Shown here one piece after another: positions 1 to 5,669 of a stretch of 6,370 bases of DNA (its first letter is position 1; the number at the start of each line of letters is the position of its first letter). A program made the position numbers and the translations under genes. The notes below the pieces were generated by a model. The model was not told the origin of the DNA, did no database searches, and worked only from the letters and a program-made list of their open reading frames with translations. The stretch is from contig DATFXR010000113.1 in NCBI GenBank assembly GCA_035315685.1, positions 1-6,370 on the forward strand. Direction: 5' to 3'. The DNA is from QHWK01 sp035315685 (GTDB lineage Bacteria; Acidobacteriota; Vicinamibacteria; Vicinamibacterales; CAVVIG01).

Positions 1-87
1 GCCGTTCGGGCGGTGATCCGGTCGATCGTCGCTTTGTCCATCAGCTCCGTGATCGGGATGCCCGCGACCGTCGAATACCGCGGCAGC
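1..87 (-). repeat. Diverged out-of-frame second copy of an internal mdh segment
   Basis: Bases 1-87 align without gaps to 341-427 at an offset of 340 bases. I count eight differences (positions 3, 6, 9, 12, 30, 63, 69 and 78), all at multiples of three. Read in its own frame, the copy encodes the same peptide as mdh residues 183-211 (LPRYSTVAGI through ATIDRITARTA), so every change is synonymous. Because 340 is not a multiple of three, this segment is out of frame with the upstream mdh. It looks like a fragment of a second mdh gene that diverged under protein-level selection and was then joined here. It continues past the window edge. Confidence 0.9.
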
Positions 88-972
88 CGACTTCTTGAAC
101 GCCGCGTCTTCGTCCGCCGTCATCTTGATCTGAATCACCTGCTCCAGACCGCGAGCCCCGAGCTTCACCGGCACGCCGACGTAGAGATCCTTGACCCCGT
201 ACTCGCCCTGGAGGAACACCGAGCACGGAACGATCTTCTTCTTGTCGAGCATGATCGCTTCGACCATCTCGACCACGGACGCGCCGGGGGCGTACCAGGC
301 GCTGGTGCCGACCAGCTGGGTGATCTCCGCTCCCCCGCTCGCGGTCCGCGCCGTGATCCGGTCGATCGTTGCTTTGTCCATCAGCTCCGTGATCGGGATG
401 CCGGCGACGGTCGAATAGCGCGGCAGCGGCACCATCGTGTCGCCGTGGCCACCGAGCACGAACGCGTGCACGTTCTCCACCGACACGTTCAGCTCCTTGG
501 CGATGAACGCGCGCATGCGTGCCGAATCGAGCACCCCGGCCATGCCAATCACACGCTCGCGCGGGAACTTCGAGAGCCTGTAGACCGCCTGCGCCATCGC
601 GTCGAGCGGGTTCGAGACGACGATGATGATGCAGTTGGGCGACTGCTTGACGACCTGCTCGGTGACCTGCTGCATGATCTTGTAGTTCACGTTCAGCAGG
701 TCGTCGCGGCTCATACCCGGTTTGCGCGGCATGCCCGACGTGATGACGACGATGTCGGAGTTGGCGCTCTCGGCGTAGTCGCCGGTGCCCATCACGCGCG
801 CATCCGATCCATAAATCGGGCACGCTTCGAGCATGTCGAGCGCGACGCCGGCGGCTTTCTGATCGGCGATGTCGATCACCACCACATCGGCCAGCTGCTT
901 GTCGGCGACGCCACGGGCCACCGTCGCGCCAACGTTTCCGGCGCCGCCGACGACTGTCACTTTGCGATTCAT
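1..972 (-). CDS. mdh: Malate dehydrogenase, abnormal 3' end, partial at left edge
   Basis: NAD-dependent malate dehydrogenase (malate to oxaloacetate, TCA cycle, cytoplasm), of the LDH-like tetrameric family. Seen from ATG 972: glycine-rich NAD loop GGAGNVG at residues 9-15; Asp34 ending strand beta-2, which favours NAD; substrate loop at 80-92 with Arg83 (the malate rather than lactate determinant) and Arg89; SNP at 120-122; Asp149 and Arg152 in LDSAR; catalytic His176 in GGHGDTM. The match to the family holds to about residue 297 (AFKKSAA), only some 10-20 residues short of a usual 305-320 residue protein. After that the frame reads a non-homologous tail (FDGRGHPDHGADG and on) with no stop before the window edge, because the DNA there is an out-of-frame copy of another part of mdh. 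The start is supported by GAGGA at 980-984, 7 nt upstream. It lies downstream of icd on the same strand. The gene is certain; its true end is not visible. Confidence 0.93.
   Translation of the reverse strand, partial: MNRKVTVVGGAGNVGATVARGVADKQLADVVVIDIADQKAAGVALDMLEACPIYGSDARVMGTGDYAESANSDIVVITSGMPRKPGMSRDDLLNVNYKIMQQVTEQVVKQSPNCIIIVVSNPLDAMAQAVYRLSKFPRERVIGMAGVLDSARMRAFIAKELNVSVENVHAFVLGGHGDTMVPLPRYSTVAGIPITELMDKATIDRITARTASGGAEITQLVGTSAWYAPGASVVEMVEAIMLDKKKIVPCSVFLQGEYGVKDLYVGVPVKLGARGLEQVIQIKMTADEDAAFKKSAAAVFDGRGHPDHGADGQSDDRPDHRPNG
341..427 (-). repeat. In-frame partner of the mdh repeat
   Basis: This is the native copy inside mdh, encoding residues 183-211 just after the catalytic GGHGDTMVP segment. 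It is in frame with the rest of the gene. It pairs with the diverged copy at the left edge of the window. Confidence 0.88.
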
Positions 973-979
973 AGGCTGT

Positions 980-984
980 TCCTC
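980..984 (-). promoter_or_regulatory. Shine-Dalgarno of mdh
   Basis: GAGGA on the minus strand, 7 nt before ATG 972. It is the clearest ribosome binding site on the minus strand here and fixes the mdh start. It lies outside the large palindrome of the icd-mdh spacer, so the stem would not mask it. Confidence 0.7.
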
Positions 985-1002
985 GTTATCCGATCGAGAC
1001 AA

Positions 1003-1079
1003 GGACACAAAGCGCAACAAAGGACACAAAGGAAGGAACGCAGGGCCTTCCTCTCGTTCCTCTGTTGCCCTTTGTGCCC
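1003..1079. repeat. Large imperfect palindrome in the icd-mdh spacer
   Basis: Arms 1003-1036 and 1046-1079 are inverted copies, 27 of 34 positions pairing, around a 9-base loop at 1037-1045. The left arm also contains a 12-base direct repeat, AAGGACACAAAG, at 1001-1012 and 1020-1031. The element starts 4 bases after the icd stop and takes up most of the gap before mdh. In the minus-strand transcript it would form a long hairpin. It lacks a clear U-tract, so a strong intrinsic terminator is unlikely; a role in 3'-end protection of icd mRNA or in lowering mdh expression is inference. The purine-rich CACAAAGG-type sequence resembles dispersed intergenic palindromes I recall from other high-GC bacteria, but I cannot confirm a family. 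Confidence 0.72.
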
Positions 1080-1082
1080 TCG

Positions 1083-2381
1083 TCACATGTGCTGAATGAT
1101 GTTGTCGCCGAACTCGGAGGTCTTCAGCTCCGTCGCGCCCTCCATCAGGCGCGCGAAGTCGTAGGTGACGTGTTTCGAGCCGATGGCGCCTTCCATGCCC
1201 TTGATGATCAGATCGGAGACCTCGGTCCACCCCATGTGGCGGAACATCATCTCACCGGACAGAATCACCGAGCCCGGGTTCACCTTGTCCAGATCGGCGT
1301 ATTTCGGCGCGGTGCCATGCGTGGCTTCGAAGACCGCGTGGCCGGTGACGTAGTTGATGTTGCCTCCCGGCGCGATGCCGATGCCGCCGACCTGCGCCGC
1401 CAGCGCATCGGAGAGGTAATCGCCATTCAGGTTCGGGGTCGCGATGACGTCGAATTCATCGGGACGGGTCAGAACCTGCTGCAGCGTGATGTCGGCGATG
1501 GCGTCTTTGATCAGCAGGCCGGCGCCCGGCTTGCCCGCGGGGATCTTGCACCATGGTCCGCCGTCGATCTCCTGCGCGCCGTAGAAATCCCTGGCGACCT
1601 GATAGCCCCAGTCGCGGAAGGCGCCCTCGGTGAACTTCATGATGTTGCCCTTGTGCACGAGCGTCACGCTCTTGCGCCCGTACTTCAGCGCGTAGCCGAT
1701 CGCGCTGTGAACGAGACGCTCGGTGCCGAGCCGACTGATGGGCTTGAGTCCGACGCCGACTTCGACGCCGACGGCGCGCGGCGGCGCACCGATCGATTCG
1801 AGCTGCTCCTGCCACTCGATCGCCGACCGGTCGGCGCCGAAGCGAATCTTCCTGAACTCCTTCGGAAACTCCTTCGCGAAGAAGTCGAGGACCTTCTGCG
1901 CCTCCGGTGAGCCGGCGACGTACTCGATGCCCGCATAGATGTCTTCCGTGTTCTCGCGGAAGATCACCATGTCGACTTTTTCAGGATGCCGCACCGGCGA
2001 CGGTACGCCCTGGAACCATCGCACCGGCCGCAGACAGACATAAAGGTCAAGCAACTGTCGCAACGCGACGTTCAACGACCTGATGCCGCCGCCGACCGGC
2101 GTCGTCAGCGGACCTTTGATGCCAACGTAGTAGTTACGGAACGCGTCGACGGTGTCGTCGGGCAACCACGTGTTGAGGCGCTTGAAACTTTTTTCGCCGG
2201 CGAGCACTTCGAGCCACGCGACGCGTCGCGTGCCGCCGTACGCCTTCTCGACGGCCGCATCGAACACGCGTACGCTCGCGCGCCAGATGTCAGGTCCGGT
2301 GCCGTCGCCTTCGATGAATGGAATGATCGGATCGTCCGGAACGACGAGACGACCGCCACTGCGAGAGATCGGTGTGCTCAT
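1083..2381 (-). CDS. icd: Isocitrate dehydrogenase, NADP-dependent
   Basis: Oxidative decarboxylation of isocitrate to 2-oxoglutarate in the TCA cycle, producing NADPH; cytoplasmic, by family a homodimer. 432 residues against 416 in E. coli Icd, aligning nearly end to end. Seen: substrate segment RSLNVALRQ at 101-109, where Ser102 matches the E. coli regulatory phosphoserine 113; catalytic Tyr149 in FRENTEDIYAG; Lys244 in LVHKGNIMKF; metal ligands Asp321 and Asp325 in NLNGDYLSDAL; NADP determinants Lys360, Tyr361 and Val367 in HGTAPKYADLDKVNPG, plus Tyr407 and Arg411. Together these indicate NADP rather than NAD use. Between KIRF (178-181) and GVGLKP (209-214) there are 27 residues where E. 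coli has 4, accounting for the extra length. No strong Shine-Dalgarno precedes ATG 2381; the start is chosen because family similarity begins within the first 20 residues. mdh follows on the same strand. Confidence 0.97.
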   Translation of the reverse strand: MSTPISRSGGRLVVPDDPIIPFIEGDGTGPDIWRASVRVFDAAVEKAYGGTRRVAWLEVLAGEKSFKRLNTWLPDDTVDAFRNYYVGIKGPLTTPVGGGIRSLNVALRQLLDLYVCLRPVRWFQGVPSPVRHPEKVDMVIFRENTEDIYAGIEYVAGSPEAQKVLDFFAKEFPKEFRKIRFGADRSAIEWQEQLESIGAPPRAVGVEVGVGLKPISRLGTERLVHSAIGYALKYGRKSVTLVHKGNIMKFTEGAFRDWGYQVARDFYGAQEIDGGPWCKIPAGKPGAGLLIKDAIADITLQQVLTRPDEFDVIATPNLNGDYLSDALAAQVGGIGIAPGGNINYVTGHAVFEATHGTAPKYADLDKVNPGSVILSGEMMFRHMGWTEVSDLIIKGMEGAIGSKHVTYDFARLMEGATELKTSEFGDNIIQHM

Positions 2382-2434
2382 AGAGAATTGATTAGGTCAG
2401 GTCACCTGTGCGGTGCGGGAAGATTTCCGCGAAG

Positions 2435-2458
2435 TCTGTGGAAAACTCTGTGGAAAAC
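2435..2458 (-). repeat. Two tandem DnaA-box-like 12-mers
   Basis: TCTGTGGAAAAC occurs twice in perfect tandem, at 2435-2446 and 2447-2458. On the minus strand each contains TTTTCCACA (2437-2445 and 2449-2457), which fits the relaxed DnaA-box consensus TTWTNCACA exactly. The pair lies 54-77 bases upstream of the icd start. It could be a DnaA or other regulator site for icd; the sequence does not prove binding. Confidence 0.55.
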
Positions 2459-2567
2459 CCTCCGAGTTTACGCCGTTGTCACGCAGAGTCTCGAATGTTT
2501 TAGCGGTTTGCACCACAGCAGGGCGACTCCACAGCACGCGTCGGCGCGATGTGCAAAACTCACGGAT

Positions 2568-2573
2568 TATACT
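2568..2573 (+). promoter_or_regulatory. Possible -10 element of the cytochrome c gene
   Basis: TATACT in an otherwise GC-rich stretch, 25 bases before the cytochrome start codon, which would give a leader of about 20 nt containing the Shine-Dalgarno. No recognisable -35 lies 16-18 bases upstream, so the call rests on the hexamer and its position. Confidence 0.35.
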
Positions 2574-2584
2574 TACAGAAGCGT

Positions 2585-2590
2585 AGGAGA
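2585..2590 (+). promoter_or_regulatory. Shine-Dalgarno of the cytochrome c gene
   Basis: AGGAGA, 8 bases before ATG 2599: the best ribosome binding site in the window. It sets the start so that the protein begins with a complete signal peptide. Confidence 0.8.
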
Positions 2591-2598
2591 GTCGAACG

Positions 2599-3048
2599 AT
2601 GCGCACGATCATTCGCGACGCGCTCGTCACGTTGACAGTCACGGTTGTCGCCTCGATCGCGCTGGCGGCATATCCGGCGCAAGAGCATCAGCATCCGACG
2701 ACGCATCCGGAAGGCGGTGCACATCGTCATCCGGCGGCAGCAGCGCTGAAGAATCCGGTCGCTGCCGACGCGACGTCAGTCGCCGCCGGCAAACAGATCT
2801 ACGAGAAGCAATGCGCCGGGTGTCATGGCGATGCCGGCAAAGGCGACGGCGCGATGGGCGAAGAGCTGAACCCGAAGCCGGCCAACCTCGTCGACGCCGA
2901 CTGGAAGCACGGTTCGACCGATGGCGAGATCTTCGTCGTCATTCGCGATGGCGTGAAGAACACGGGCATGAAACCGTACGGGCGGAAGATCACGACGCAT
3001 CAGATCTGGGACGTCGTGAATTACGTGCGCTCCCTCGCCGTTCACTGA
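2599..3048 (+). CDS. Exported mono-haem c-type cytochrome with His-rich linker
   Basis: Small electron-transfer protein, 149 residues. Residues 1-24 form an N-terminal signal: Arg2 and Arg6, a hydrophobic core (LVTLTVTVVASIALA), then a likely signal peptidase I site after ALA or ALAA; there is no lipobox cysteine. Residues 29-45 are His-rich (EHQHPTTHPEGGAHRHP). The haem domain spans about 58-147: haem attachment site CAGCH at 72-76 in the context YEKQCAGCHGDAGKGDG, probable axial Met124 in NTGMKPYG, and a C-terminal helix with WDVVNYVRSL. This order is typical of class I/cbb3-like single-domain cytochromes (Cytochrome_CBB3 type). It should act in the periplasm, carrying one electron. Redox partners cannot be told: the neighbours are icd and serA, so the gene looks solitary. 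A good Shine-Dalgarno supports the start. Confidence 0.92.
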   Translation: MRTIIRDALVTLTVTVVASIALAAYPAQEHQHPTTHPEGGAHRHPAAAALKNPVAADATSVAAGKQIYEKQCAGCHGDAGKGDGAMGEELNPKPANLVDADWKHGSTDGEIFVVIRDGVKNTGMKPYGRKITTHQIWDVVNYVRSLAVH

Positions 3049-3054
3049 GAGTGT

Positions 3055-3132
3055 GGGACCGATGGGCCCTTGCGGTTGGTAGGGCGGGACCGATCGGCCC
3101 TTCCCTACTCTTCCGATGGGCCGATCAGTCCC
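3055..3132. repeat. Three-unit GGGACCGAT repeat cluster with hairpins
   Basis: Two direct units, GGGACCGATGGGCCCTT at 3055-3071 and GGGACCGATCGGCCCTT at 3086-3102, differ at one base. A third, inverted unit at 3118-3132 is the reverse complement of the first 15 bases of unit 2 with one mismatch, so units 2 and 3 can form a 15-bp stem with a 17-base loop. A nested alternative pairs GTAGGG (3079-3084) with CCCTAC (3103-3108). Downstream the sequence continues as short GTCCCAT repeats right up to the serA ATG. The cluster begins 6 bases after the cytochrome stop, so it might also act as that gene's transcript end, although there is no U-tract. Confidence 0.75.
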
Positions 3133-3141
3133 ATCCGTCCC

Positions 3142-4740
3142 ATGCGTATCGTAGTCGCAGACGATCTTCCTGCTTCGTCACTCGATCTTCTCCGTGCTGA
3201 ATCCGGCTGGGTGATTGACGCGCGCTCGGGTCGTTCACCCGACGCCCTGGCGTCGGATGTCGTCGACGCCGACGCACTGCTGGTGCGAAGCGCGACCCGA
3301 GTCGACGCGCGCCTGATGGATGCGGCGCCGAACCTTCGAATCATCGCCAGAGCCGGGACCGGCGTCGACAACGTGGACGTCGCCGCGGCGAGCAGCCGCG
3401 GCATTCTCGTCGTCAACGCGCCGGGGGCAAACAGCATCAGCGTCGCCGAGCACGCGTGGGCGCTGATGCTGGCGCTGGCACGATCGGTGCCGGCCGCCGA
3501 CCGCGCGATGAAATCGGCGAAGTGGGAGAAGAAGCGGTTTCTGGGCACCGAGCTCCGCGGCAAGACGCTTGGCATTGCCGGTCTCGGCCGCATCGGCCAC
3601 GAAGTCGCGCACCGCGCACGAGCGTTCGGCATGCGCGTCGTCGCGCACGACCCGTACATCTCCGAGGAAGTCGCGGCCGCCGTCGGAGTGGAGCTGATGT
3701 CGCTCGACGGCATCTGCGCGACGGCCGACTATCTCACGCTGCATCTGCCATCGACGCCGGAGACGAAACGCCTGTTCGACGATCGGCGGTTCGCGGCGTG
3801 CAAGGCGGGCATCCGCCTGATCAACACCGCGCGCGGAGAGCTCGTCGACGAAGGCGCGCTGCGCCGAGCGATCGACGCAGGCATCGTCGCCGCTGCCGCC
3901 CTCGACGTCTTCGAGACCGAACCGCCGGCCGATTGGTCCCTTGCCCAACTTCCCCAGGTGATTGCGACGCCTCACATCGCCGCATCGACCGAGGAGGCGC
4001 AGGAGCTCGTAGGAATCGAGACCGCCGCCACGGTTCGCGATTTTCTGCGTGACGGCCTGGTGCGGAATGCCGTCAACTTCCCGTCGATTCATCCGGACGA
4101 GCTTCAGCGTCTGCAGCCGTGGATTCGGCTCACCGACTATCTCGGCGGCCTGGCGTCGCAAATGGGAGCGGCGCGGATCGAAGCGCTCGGCGTGCGCTAT
4201 TATGGCGCGCTCGTCGAAAGCCGCGGTGTCGACGTGCTGGCGGCGAGCGCCGCCGCGGGAGTCCTGCGGCCGATCCTCTCGAGCGGCGTCTCGATCGTCA
4301 ACGCGCTCGCCTCTGCGCGCGCGCGGGGCATCGACATCGTCGAGTCGCGCAGCTCGCGGTCGCGGCACTTTCACAGCCTGGTCTCGATCAAGCTGCACAC
4401 GGACCTGGGAGAGCGCTGGGTCGAAGGCACCGTTTTCGAGCCGAACAGCCCGCGGCTGGTGTCGGTCCGCGGCGTCAACGTCGAAGCGCCGCTCGGCGGC
4501 ACCATGCTGATCATCGCCAACGACGATCAGCCTGGCGTCATCGGCGAGGTGGGCACGATTCTCGGCCGCCACCGCGTCAACATCGCGAATTTCGCGCTCG
4601 GCCGCAACGCGTCGGGCGCCATCGGCGTCGTGAACGTCGACGAGGAGGCGGGCGCACGAGGCGTACTGGAACAGGCGCTCGAGGAGCTGCGGCGGATAGC
4701 GGCGGTGCGCGAGGCATTTATCGTGCGGCTCGGCAATTAA
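3142..4740 (+). CDS. serA: D-3-phosphoglycerate dehydrogenase, long form with ACT domain
   Basis: Catalyses NAD-linked oxidation of 3-phosphoglycerate to 3-phosphohydroxypyruvate, the first step of serine synthesis; cytoplasmic. 532 residues from ATG 3142, matching the usual 525-530 of long-form enzymes. Domains: substrate-binding fold at 1-98 and 280-310; NAD-binding fold at about 99-280 with GLGRIG at 147-152 and Asp170; catalytic Arg231 (NTARGELVDEGAL), Glu260 (LDVFETEPP) and His278 (ATPHIAAST); intervening allosteric domain at about 315-450; ACT domain at about 455-530 beginning TMLIIANDDQPGVIGEVGTI, the region where serine feedback inhibition occurs in this family. The frame is open upstream to a TTG at 3070, but those 24 codons are repeat sequence (RLVGRDRSALPYSSDG) and similarity begins at MRIVVADDL. 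There is no Shine-Dalgarno before ATG 3142; the upstream bases belong to the repeat cluster. Convergent with the lipid kinase gene, 23 bases away. Confidence 0.96.
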   Translation: MRIVVADDLPASSLDLLRAESGWVIDARSGRSPDALASDVVDADALLVRSATRVDARLMDAAPNLRIIARAGTGVDNVDVAAASSRGILVVNAPGANSISVAEHAWALMLALARSVPAADRAMKSAKWEKKRFLGTELRGKTLGIAGLGRIGHEVAHRARAFGMRVVAHDPYISEEVAAAVGVELMSLDGICATADYLTLHLPSTPETKRLFDDRRFAACKAGIRLINTARGELVDEGALRRAIDAGIVAAAALDVFETEPPADWSLAQLPQVIATPHIAASTEEAQELVGIETAATVRDFLRDGLVRNAVNFPSIHPDELQRLQPWIRLTDYLGGLASQMGAARIEALGVRYYGALVESRGVDVLAASAAAGVLRPILSSGVSIVNALASARARGIDIVESRSSRSRHFHSLVSIKLHTDLGERWVEGTVFEPNSPRLVSVRGVNVEAPLGGTMLIIANDDQPGVIGEVGTILGRHRVNIANFALGRNASGAIGVVNVDEEAGARGVLEQALEELRRIAAVREAFIVRLGN

Positions 4741-4763
4741 GAATCAAGAAGTATTCCAAATTC

Positions 4764-5663
4764 TCAATTGACAGCGACGCACAGCGCGCCCGGATGAACG
4801 CGCGCGCGAAGGGTGGTGCCTCCCGCCACCGGCTCGCCGTCGACGTGGAACGTCAATGGCGCGTCAGCATCCACGACAACTTCTCTCAGGCGCGTGATGC
4901 GGCAGCCGGAGATCCGGTCGGCTGTTCCGTTGAACAGCCGCGGCAGCGCGCAGACGGTCCGGAACCGGGACCGCTCCTCGAAAATCACTAGATCCAGCTC
5001 TCCGTCGTCGACGCGCGCGCCCGGCGCGATGATGGCGCCGTTGCCGAACTGCGCGGAGTTCGCGATGGTCAGGAGGACGGCGCGCACCCGTTGCGGCGCG
5101 CCGCCAGCGACCGAAACGCGGTAGTGCCGCGGCACGTAGCTTGTGAGCGCGTGCGCGGTGATTCCGACATAGCCGAGGAAGCCGCGGCGACGCGCCGTCG
5201 CAAAGCGCGAGGCGATGTGCGCGTCGAAACCGATGCCCGCCGTGTTCACGAAGTAGCGCCCTTCGAGCTCGCCGACGTCGATCGAGCGCGGACGCGCGTG
5301 AAGTGCGTCGGCGATCGCCTGTCGTGGGCGCGGGACGATGCCGAGCTCGCGCGCCAGCCCGTTGCCCGATCCCGCCGGGACGATCCCGAGAGCCACGTCG
5401 CTGCCGACGAGCGCCGACGCGACTTCGTTGATGGTGCCGTCGCCGCCCCACGCCATCACCACCCGAGTGCCGCGACCGGCTGCGGCCTTCGCGAGTTCGC
5501 GGGCGTGGCCGACGTGCGTCGTGACGAACACTTCGGACGGGACGCTGAAGCCTTCGGCGATCGACAGCGCGAGCCGGGCGTTGCCTTCCGCCGCGCCGAC
5601 CGTGCCGCCGCCGGCGATCGGATTGATGATGAAGGTCGCGGATGCTGCCGGGGAAACGGCCAC
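4764..5663 (-). CDS. Diacylglycerol/lipid kinase family protein (YegS/DgkB-like)
   Basis: Predicted soluble lipid kinase phosphorylating diacylglycerol or a related lipid with ATP, at the membrane surface. 299 residues, normal for the DAGK_cat family. Seen: TFIINPIAGGG at 10-20; the nucleotide-binding signature GGDGTINEV at 73-81; PAGSGNGLAREL at 96-107; NTAGIGFDAHI at 140-150; ANSAQFGNGAIIAPGARVDD at 201-220 followed by GELDLVIF; and HVDGEP at 273-278 near the C-terminus, all in the order usual for YegS, DgkB and BmrU. The exact lipid substrate cannot be read from sequence. The start is GTG 5663, six bases after the TAG of the upstream gene and without a clear Shine-Dalgarno, so translational coupling is likely. 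It could function in phospholipid recycling. Confidence 0.92.
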   Translation of the reverse strand: MAVSPAASATFIINPIAGGGTVGAAEGNARLALSIAEGFSVPSEVFVTTHVGHARELAKAAAGRGTRVVMAWGGDGTINEVASALVGSDVALGIVPAGSGNGLARELGIVPRPRQAIADALHARPRSIDVGELEGRYFVNTAGIGFDAHIASRFATARRRGFLGYVGITAHALTSYVPRHYRVSVAGGAPQRVRAVLLTIANSAQFGNGAIIAPGARVDDGELDLVIFEERSRFRTVCALPRLFNGTADRISGCRITRLREVVVDADAPLTFHVDGEPVAGGTTLRARVHPGALCVAVN

Positions 5664-5669
5664 GCGGCG

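Larger units (their letters stand above)
2382..2598. promoter_or_regulatory. Divergent icd / cytochrome c promoter region
   Basis: A 217-base gap between two genes transcribed away from each other, so it should carry both promoters. Contents: a short inverted repeat CAGGT-C-ACCTG at 2398-2408, 17 bases upstream of the icd start; a second inverted repeat GCGGGAA-GA-TTTCCGC at 2415-2430; two tandem 12-mers at 2435-2458; and near the cytochrome gene a TATACT hexamer at 2568-2573. I found no convincing paired -35/-10 for icd. No small gene is evident. Confidence 0.6.

Noticed and set aside
13..1095. Long open frame on the plus strand across the mdh region
   Set aside because: It is antisense to a clear malate dehydrogenase, and its translation is Arg/His/Asp-rich low-complexity sequence typical of antisense frames in high-GC DNA.
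2398..2580. Possible replication origin suggested by the DnaA-like boxes
   Set aside because: Only two good boxes, no AT-rich unwinding region, and no dnaA, dnaN or similar neighbours. A regulatory site is the more modest reading.
3055..3140. CRISPR array or riboswitch at the repeats upstream of serA
   Set aside because: Only three short units in mixed orientation with unequal spacing and no cas genes. No known riboswitch core was recognised.
1986..3200. Plus-strand open frame of about 400 codons spanning icd, the promoter region and the cytochrome gene
   Set aside because: It crosses an intergenic region and overlaps two recognised genes in other frames; the translation is Arg/Ser-rich with no recognisable motif.
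3235..4572. Long minus-strand open frame opposite serA
   Set aside because: serA on the plus strand has all catalytic residues and the expected domain order; the opposite frame is compositionally biased with no family resemblance.
4741..4763. Bidirectional terminator between serA and the lipid kinase gene
   Set aside because: The 23-base gap is AT-rich but has no stem-loop of useful length, so no terminator could be supported.
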